In this document: positions 58,601-64,000 of the stretch, one piece after another
Position numbering within the stretch: position 1 is the first letter of the stretch
How the letters are laid out: each line of letters begins with the position of its first letter
Source: an uncultured Rhodopila sp.
Lineage (GTDB): Bacteria > Pseudomonadota > Alphaproteobacteria > Acetobacterales > Acetobacteraceae
Length of the DNA: 64,000 nucleotides
NCBI RefSeq assembly: GCF_903915725.1
Contig: NZ_CAIWTY010000001.1
Location: 62,001-126,000 of the forward strand
Direction: 5' to 3'
Position numbers and translations under genes: made by a program
The notes under the pieces: generated by a model
What the model saw: only the letters and a program-made list of their open reading frames with translations
Database searches by the model: none
What the model was told of the DNA's origin: nothing

Positions 58601-59077
58601 TCAAACCGGGGTGCGGCGAGCCAGCGGCTCGATGAATTGTGGCTCGGTGTCCCAGGGGAACAGAATCCAGGTGTCCTGGGATACCTCGGTCACGAAGGTG
58701 TCCACTGCCTCCCGCCCCTGCGGCTTGGCGTAGACGCAGGCGAAATACGCCTTCGGCAGTAGGGCGCGCACCACGCGGGCGGTGGTACCGGAATCCACCA
58801 GGTCGTCGATGATCAGGAAACCGGTGCCGTCGCCGGCAGCTGCGGGCAGCTTGGTCACAATCGGCTCGCCGCGCTGTTCATCCTGGTAGGTGACGACGCA
58901 GACGCTTTCCACCAGCCGCAGGTCAAGCTCACGCGCGATGATGGCGGCGGGGATCAGGCCGCCTCGGCTGATCGCGACGATTCCGGTGTAGGGACCGGTG
59001 TCCATCAGCCGCCACGCCAGGGCGCGGGCATCGCGGTGGAGCTGGTCCCAGGTTACCGTATAGTAGTGTTCAGCCAT
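58601..59077 (-). CDS. gpt: Xanthine phosphoribosyltransferase
   Basis: 158 residues. Purine salvage: attaches PRPP to xanthine/guanine. YYTVTWDQLHRDARALAWRL at the start, IVAISRGGLIPAAIIARELDLR, and the PRPP-binding loop GFLIIDDLVDSGTTARVVRALLP. The C-terminal ILFPWDTEPQFIEP is typical of the Gpt type. ATG 59077 is used; the frame from 59152 would overlap the divergent gene. Confidence 0.94.
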   Translation of the reverse strand: MAEHYYTVTWDQLHRDARALAWRLMDTGPYTGIVAISRGGLIPAAIIARELDLRLVESVCVVTYQDEQRGEPIVTKLPAAAGDGTGFLIIDDLVDSGTTARVVRALLPKAYFACVYAKPQGREAVDTFVTEVSQDTWILFPWDTEPQFIEPLARRTPV

Positions 59078-59151
59078 ATAAGCTTTTGGGCGAAAACAGC
59101 CGTTCGGTGCAAGAGGGTTCCGGTTACCGCCGGAGACAGGGAGAGAAGGCA

Positions 59152-59916
59152 ATGTCGGATGTCATCGTCACGCAGTCCGGCCCGGTGCTGGAAATCCGCT
59201 TCAACCGGCCGGAAAAGAAGAACGCGCTGACCGGGGAGATGTATGACGCGGTCGAATCCGCGTTCAAACGCGCCGACGGGGATCCGGGGATTCGGGTGGT
59301 CGTGCTGACGGGGACGGGCGATGCCTTCACCAGTGGCAACGACATCAAGGATTTTCAGGCACGGGCGGCGACCGAGGAGGGAATCCAGGTCTCGCTTTTC
59401 CTGAACGCTCTGTCCTCGCTGACGAAACCGCTGGTGGCGGCGGTCAATGGCATGGCTGTCGGCGTTGGAACGACGATGCTGGCCCATGCGGATATCGTGG
59501 TGGCGGTGCGGTCGGCGCGTTTCGTGATGCCGTTCACCAGCCTGGGGCTTGTCCCGGAGGCGGCCAGCTCGCTGCTGTTTCCCCTGCTGGTCGGGCATCA
59601 GCGGGCCAGCGCGTTGCTGCTGCTGGGCGAGACGATCGATGCCGAAACGGCTTATCACTGGGGTTTGGTCAACCGGCTGGTGTCGGATGCCGAACTGATG
59701 ACTGTAGCGGGGGATTATGCGGCTCGGCTGGCGGCGCTGCCGCCGGAAGCGGTGCGGCAAACCAAGGCGCTGATCAAGAACGGCCGCCGCGACGTGTCGG
59801 GGCGCATCGAGGAGGAGCTGGCGTTGTTCCGTCACCGGTTGCGCTCGGCCGAGGCGGCGGAGGCGTTTCAGGCTTTCGTTGAGAAACGCAATCCGGATTT
59901 TTCGCGGTTTTCGTAG
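59152..59916 (+). CDS. Enoyl-CoA hydratase/isomerase family protein
   Basis: 254 residues of the crotonase fold. RFNRPEKKNALTGEMYDAVESAF, VLTGTGDAFTSGNDIKDF (oxyanion loop), PLVAAVNGMAVGVGTTMLAHADIVVA, and FTSLGLVPEAASSLLFPLLVG where the catalytic glutamate usually stands. Such proteins hydrate or isomerise fatty enoyl-CoA; the exact reaction is unclear. ATG 59152 follows GAGAGAAGG. Divergent from gpt. Confidence 0.9.
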   Translation: MSDVIVTQSGPVLEIRFNRPEKKNALTGEMYDAVESAFKRADGDPGIRVVVLTGTGDAFTSGNDIKDFQARAATEEGIQVSLFLNALSSLTKPLVAAVNGMAVGVGTTMLAHADIVVAVRSARFVMPFTSLGLVPEAASSLLFPLLVGHQRASALLLLGETIDAETAYHWGLVNRLVSDAELMTVAGDYAARLAALPPEAVRQTKALIKNGRRDVSGRIEEELALFRHRLRSAEAAEAFQAFVEKRNPDFSRFS

Positions 59917-60094
59917 CCGCCAGATGCCACCCCGGCACCGTCGTCCGATCGGGTATTTCAGATGGTCGCCAACGTAATGCCGAGCTTGCCGGCGGCCGGC
60001 GAGAGCGAAATCCGCTCATAGCGGCCGTCCGATAAGCGCCTCAAAGCCTCAAGCGGCCCGGCGCTGGCGCCGGGAGCGTTGGTCGGCACATCCG

Positions 60095-61687
60095 TCAATC
60101 AGCCTCGGCCGCCACCGCGCCATGGGACTCCATCGCCAGCGGGTGGAATTGCGCATAGCGCGAGCAGTAGAAAAGTATTCCGGCCACCGCGAGATAGGCC
60201 ACCGCAACCGCGGGCGAACTGTTTATCCCGATCCCCTCCGCCCCGTGGATGAACCCGAAGAACGTCAGGACCGTCCCGGCCAGGGCAAACGCAGCGGCTC
60301 TTTCGAAGGCGCGGTCAATGATGAACACCGTGATGGCGCCGAGGATGATGCCCGCCAGGGTGGCACCCCCGCCCAAAGTCGCCAACCCGTCATACAGCAC
60401 CCCGACCTGCGCCAGCTTGCCGGTGCCGACCGCGGCGGCGTTGGTTCCTGCGGCACCAAGCGCATTATCGATCTGGGTTTTTCCCCAGGCGGCCAACTGC
60501 GGCAGCAACGCCAGCACGATCGCCGGCGCATGGCGATGCGGCGATTCCTGAAAAGCCTGCGACCCAATCAGCATCCCAATGTAAAGCAGGATCGGCAGGA
60601 TCGCAACGACCGGGATCAGGGCGCTGATAACTGCGATGATGCCAAGCCATGTCAATATCAGAACGATGATGCCGGTCATCGCGGAGTAGCCGATTCGGCC
60701 GCCCATCGATTTCCAGCCGGGGTGGCCGATATAGACAGCGTTGATGAACGGATTTCCCATCAGGCAGCCGATCAGGCTGATGATGCCGTCGGCCGTCAGC
60801 ACGCGGATGGTCGGGAAACTGTCTCCGGCCGCGGCGGCGCTTTCGACATTATCCAGCGCCTCGATCAGGTCGTAGATGCCAAAGGGAATCGCCGTGACAA
60901 GAATGATCCCGAGATATTTGAAGCCATCGAAAGTATAGTTGAACGCCGGCATCGGCAGGGAAAAGCCGAAGTTCGAGACGGATGCGCCAAGCTTGGCGAT
61001 ACTGAGATCGCCGTAGCCCAAACCCAGCGCGGTCGACACCCAGGCGATAAGGGTGCCCACGGCGATTGCCACAAGCCCGCCCGGAACGCCGCCGAAATAG
61101 CGCACGCCACCGAACCAGTTCGCCAGAATGACCGCGAAGCAGACAACGCCGATCACCGGGGTTGTGAAAACCTGCGCTGCCGGGCTCATGGAAATGAATG
61201 TGATGGAAATCCCCGCCAGCGAACCGAGCAATGCCGCGCGCGGCGTGATCTTGCGGATATACGGCCCGACGAAACCGCCCAGCATCAGGACAAAACTCTG
61301 GATAAACACCCAGGTCAGCCCTGCCTCCCAAGCCTGGACCGGATCATTCGTTGCCAGTTTGATCGGCAGCATGACGACGAAAGTGACCACAAACATGTGA
61401 GGAACGCTGATGCCCGAAGGTAGCGCGCAAACATCGCTGCGGCCCGTCTTGCGCGCCAGGTTCCAGGCCAGGAACGCATAATATCCCGTGCTCAGGAACA
61501 GCATCAGTCCCAGCGCCGGTAATATTCGCCCGAACACCAGCGCATCGGGCATCTTCAGCACGAAGCGCAGCAAGCCGGTCAGGACCAGAACGTTGACCAG
61601 GATGTTTGTTCCGAATCCAAACAAAGCATTCCAGTCGCCCGCAACCCAGAACTTCGGCCGAAAATCGGCTGCCGTGTTTCCGCTCAT
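60095..61687 (-). CDS. NCS2/xanthine-uracil-type permease
   Basis: 530 residues, 12-14 membrane helices. N-terminal FRPKFWVAGDWNALFGFGTNILVNVLVLTGLLRF, then DVCALPSGISVPHMFVV, GYGDLSIAKLGASVSNFGFSLPMPAF and EALDNVESAAAAGDSFPTIRVLTADGIISLIGCLMGNPFINAVYIGHPGWKSMGGRIGYS, which match the nucleobase-transporter superfamily pattern. It starts 17 bases after the biuret-hydrolase-like gene, so it likely imports the substrate of that enzyme (inference). Confidence 0.85.
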   Translation of the reverse strand: MSGNTAADFRPKFWVAGDWNALFGFGTNILVNVLVLTGLLRFVLKMPDALVFGRILPALGLMLFLSTGYYAFLAWNLARKTGRSDVCALPSGISVPHMFVVTFVVMLPIKLATNDPVQAWEAGLTWVFIQSFVLMLGGFVGPYIRKITPRAALLGSLAGISITFISMSPAAQVFTTPVIGVVCFAVILANWFGGVRYFGGVPGGLVAIAVGTLIAWVSTALGLGYGDLSIAKLGASVSNFGFSLPMPAFNYTFDGFKYLGIILVTAIPFGIYDLIEALDNVESAAAAGDSFPTIRVLTADGIISLIGCLMGNPFINAVYIGHPGWKSMGGRIGYSAMTGIIVLILTWLGIIAVISALIPVVAILPILLYIGMLIGSQAFQESPHRHAPAIVLALLPQLAAWGKTQIDNALGAAGTNAAAVGTGKLAQVGVLYDGLATLGGGATLAGIILGAITVFIIDRAFERAAAFALAGTVLTFFGFIHGAEGIGINSSPAVAVAYLAVAGILFYCSRYAQFHPLAMESHGAVAAEAD

Positions 61688-61703
61688 GCTGCCGCTCCCT
61701 TAA

Positions 61704-62363
61704 TCAGTTGATTGCCGTCAGGACCGCCGCCGACGGCGCGACCCAGCCGAAAATGCCGCCCTGCGCCTTGATCATCCGAAGACCCATGGCGTGGAATTCC
61801 GGGAAGTACGACCCGCAGCAGTCGGAGACGACCAGGCAGTCATAGCCGCGGTCGTTGGCTTCCCGCACCGTGGTGTTGACGCAGACTTCCGTCGTGACAC
61901 CGGTCACCACAAGCTGGCTGATGCCGCGGTTCCGCAGGATTGCGTCCAGGTCTGTGGCGAAGAATGCGCCCTTGCCGGGCTTGTCGATCACCGCTTCACC
62001 CGCGGCTGGATAGAGTTCGGGGATAATGTCGTGACCTTCCTCGCCACGCACCAGAATCCGGCCCATCGGGCCCGGATCGCCGATACAGGTGGCGCTTCGC
62101 CCGCGAATTTTCTTCGCCGGCGGCAAATCGGCCAGGTCCGGGCGATGGCCTTCGCGGGTGTGGATCACCAGGCCGCCGGCCTTTCGCCAGGCGGCGAGCA
62201 GCGTCTTGTTCGGCTCGATCGTGCGGCGAAGTTGCGAAACGTCGTTGCCAAGCATTTCGCCGAAGCCGCCGGGTTCAAGAAAATCCCGCTGCATATCGAT
62301 GATCAGCAGCGCGGCGGCAGGAAGGTTCAAAGTGTATTCATACGGCTCCGCCTCGACGATCAT
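61704..62363 (-). CDS. biuH: Isochorismatase-family cysteine hydrolase, biuret-amidohydrolase-like
   Basis: 219 residues. YEYTLNLPAAALLIIDMQRDFLEPGGFG with the catalytic Asp, HTREGHRPDLADLPPAKKIRG, IGDPGPMGRILVRGEEGHDIIPELYP, VIDKPGKGAFFATDL with the catalytic Lys, and VTGVTTEVCVNTTVREANDRGY with the nucleophilic Cys. These segments, notably HRPDLADLP and the GDPGP/GRIL/RGE run, recall from memory the characterised rhizobial biuret hydrolase. Would split biuret into allophanate and ammonia; ureidoacrylate is another possible substrate. ATG 62363 chosen over a TTG at 62405. First gene of a pair with the permease. Confidence 0.85.
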   Translation of the reverse strand: MIVEAEPYEYTLNLPAAALLIIDMQRDFLEPGGFGEMLGNDVSQLRRTIEPNKTLLAAWRKAGGLVIHTREGHRPDLADLPPAKKIRGRSATCIGDPGPMGRILVRGEEGHDIIPELYPAAGEAVIDKPGKGAFFATDLDAILRNRGISQLVVTGVTTEVCVNTTVREANDRGYDCLVVSDCCGSYFPEFHAMGLRMIKAQGGIFGWVAPSAAVLTAIN

Positions 62364-62592
62364 GCCAGCCCCCGAGCGATAAATTAATACCACTTCACGA
62401 TGCAACTTTAAGGCCAGTATCGAGCGGCCTTTCCTGTGCGAGGAGCCATGGACACGGCGCGATGCAGGACGGGTTGATCGCCGCGGACGGTTTTACACGC
62501 GGCTGGTGGGCACCTGATGCCGGGGGCGGCGGCATCGAAGCCCCGGGCGGGTCAGGACCACCGCCGGGTCGTCAATCCCTTCATCGGCCGGA

Positions 62593-64000
62593 TCAGGCCG
62601 GCGCCACCGCGAGCAACGTCTCGATCCGGTCGGACAGTTGCCCGGCCGCGACCGGTTTGCGCACCAATGCAAACGATTTGTCCAGCGCGCCACCGACAGC
62701 CAGTTGAGCACCATGACCGGCGTAGCCGGTCAACAGCACGGCCGGCAGCCCCGGGCGGATGCGCTGCGCCTCCCGAATGACCGTCAGGCCATCCATCCCG
62801 GGCATCGACAGGTCGCTGACCAGAACGTCCACCGCCTCGGACGTGCGCAGCAGAGCCAGCGCCTCGGAACCGCTCTCCAGGACGATGACTGCGTAGCCCG
62901 CATCGCCAAGGGTCGCCGCAAGCGTATCCCGCACCATCGCCTCGTCATCCACCAGCACCACCCGCCGCGGCCGATCGGCCGGGGTGCGAAGCGGGGCCGG
63001 AACGCCGGCGGGCGGCGCGGTGTCCGCCGGATCGGCCGCCGGCAACCACAAGGTGACCACGGTGCCGCGGCCGCGCGCGCTGTCGATCGTCATGCCGCCG
63101 CCGCTTTGCTCGGTGAAGCCCTTCACCATCGACAGGCCCAGGCCGGTCCCCTGACCGACCGGCTTGGTGGTGAAGAACGGCTCCGGCGCGCGAGCGAGCA
63201 TCGTCCGGTCCATCCCCGTCCCATTATCCGAGACTGTCAGGCGGACATACCGTCCCGGCCGCAAATACGCCGGGTGGCCCGCAGCATCCGCCACCATCTC
63301 GGTTGCAGCGACAAAACGCAGCGTGCCGCCGTTGGGCATGGCATCACGTGCATTGGTGGCAAGGTTTACCAGCGCGGTTTCCAATTGCCCTTTGTCCGCC
63401 AGCACCGGCGGCAAGCTATCGGCGATATCGACGGAGACGGCGATCGGACTACCCAGCGTGTGGCTTAATACCTCGCGCAGGTCATGCAGAAGCGCCATCG
63501 GCTCGACCGTTTCGGCACGCAGTTCGCCCCGGCGCGCGAACGAGAGCAATCGGCGGGTGATCGACGCGCCGCGGCCGGTTGCCTCCAGGATCATCCTGGC
63601 AAACCGCCCGATGCTTTCGTCGCCGGCGGCAGCGCGCCGATCGATCAGACTGGCGGCGCCTTGCACGGCTTGCAGGATGTTGTTGAAATCGTGCGCAATG
63701 CCACCGGCCAGTTGCCCGAGGGCCTGCATCCGTTCGGCATGCGCTGCGCGCGCCTGCGCCTCGGCCAGCGCCCCTTCGTTGGCTTTTCGTTCGGTAATGT
63801 CCGTATAGGTGCAGACGACGCCACCGTCCGGAAGGGTCTGGCTGCGGACCTCCAGAACCGTTCCGTTGGGCCGGGTGCGCTCGTAGACGTAGTCGCGAAG
63901 AGGCGCACCCTTTTCGCGCAGCAGCCGAGCAAGCGTTGGAGCCCATGACGCTTCGTCACCGAACTCGTTGTTGGCCATCTGCCAGGCGACGACGTCCCTG
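62593..64000 (-). CDS. Hybrid sensor histidine kinase / response regulator (partial at window edge)
   Basis: The protein continues beyond 64000, as no stop lies before the visible codons (RDVVAWQM...). The visible part has a PAS_7-like domain (LRDYVYERTRPNGTVLEVRSQTLPDGGVVCTYTDITERK), the H-box LGQLAGGIAHDFNNILQAVQG, an HATPase domain (LVNLATNARDAMPNGG, VSDNGTGMDRTMLARAPEPFFTTKPVGQGTGLGLSMV), then a receiver domain with VLVDDEAMVR and the phospho-acceptor in VLVSDLSMPGMDG. Probably cytoplasmic in this part. Confidence 0.93.
   Translation of the reverse strand, partial: RDVVAWQMANNEFGDEASWAPTLARLLREKGAPLRDYVYERTRPNGTVLEVRSQTLPDGGVVCTYTDITERKANEGALAEAQARAAHAERMQALGQLAGGIAHDFNNILQAVQGAASLIDRRAAAGDESIGRFARMILEATGRGASITRRLLSFARRGELRAETVEPMALLHDLREVLSHTLGSPIAVSVDIADSLPPVLADKGQLETALVNLATNARDAMPNGGTLRFVAATEMVADAAGHPAYLRPGRYVRLTVSDNGTGMDRTMLARAPEPFFTTKPVGQGTGLGLSMVKGFTEQSGGGMTIDSARGRGTVVTLWLPAADPADTAPPAGVPAPLRTPADRPRRVVLVDDEAMVRDTLAATLGDAGYAVIVLESGSEALALLRTSEAVDVLVSDLSMPGMDGLTVIREAQRIRPGLPAVLLTGYAGHGAQLAVGGALDKSFALVRKPVAAGQLSDRIETLLAVAPA

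Overview
The window looks like a chromosomal segment of a high-GC alphaproteobacterium, most likely in the Acetobacteraceae/Rhodospirillales. The reasons are the strong G/C bias at third codon positions, a K+-independent membrane pyrophosphatase (lysine in the GNTTKA motif), a DUF3445 haem-dependent N-demethylase, the circularly permuted ATP-grasp/alpha-E gene pair, a DUF1127 peptide, a HU protein with a histone-H1-like tail, and several copies of a 'gtcatggccggg...' palindromic intergenic repeat. The taxonomic call is inference; there is no rRNA gene here.

Layout. 0.4-9.4 kb is mostly housekeeping: a ROK sugar kinase and Pol IV (dinB) on the minus strand; a TusA-like protein, a histone-deacetylase-family amidohydrolase, xseB and tlyA on the plus strand; HU; an uncharacterised 405-residue protein; and an aroC/fabI pair. 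9.6-20.7 kb is a minus-strand block: a type I secretion ABC exporter, its HlyD adaptor, a Sel1-repeat protein, a 986-residue two-domain glycosyltransferase, a tryptophan-rich W-domain-like protein and a GT4 glycosyltransferase. No secreted substrate or TolC is visible. 21.2-25.9 kb holds a GNAT acetyltransferase, an AmpG-like permease, a frameshifted small membrane-protein gene, an MFS transporter and a class III CoA-transferase. 25.9-27.8 kb is an accessory two-gene unit: an OLD/AAA-type ATPase interrupted by an in-frame TGA, overlapping a gene whose product has a possible PD-(D/E)XK core. This is the best candidate for an uncharacterised (possibly anti-phage) system.

27.9-38.2 kb holds an alpha/beta hydrolase, the DUF3445 gene, a complete yejABEF-type oligopeptide importer whose operon is interrupted by two large palindromic elements, three small genes and an amidohydrolase. 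38.2-48.4 kb holds kup, thyX, a small secreted protein, the ATP-grasp/alpha-E pair, a tailed HU, an ABC-ATPase remnant, a molybdopterin oxidoreductase and an OsmC protein. 48.5-54.6 kb holds an MBL-fold hydrolase, an animal-type haem peroxidase with a small co-transcribed partner, a BTAD/TPR transcriptional regulator and another unknown gene. 54.8-64 kb holds hppA with a clear terminator, a mannose-1-phosphate guanylyltransferase, xanthine phosphoribosyltransferase, an enoyl-CoA hydratase, a xanthine/uracil-type permease followed by a biuret-hydrolase-like gene, and a hybrid sensor kinase cut by the window edge.

How genes may work together (inference): the glycosyltransferases and exporter could build and export a glycosylated surface product; the permease and biuret-hydrolase-like protein form a nitrogen-scavenging pair; the yej genes import peptides. 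I saw no tRNA, rRNA, CRISPR array, complete insertion sequence or replication origin.
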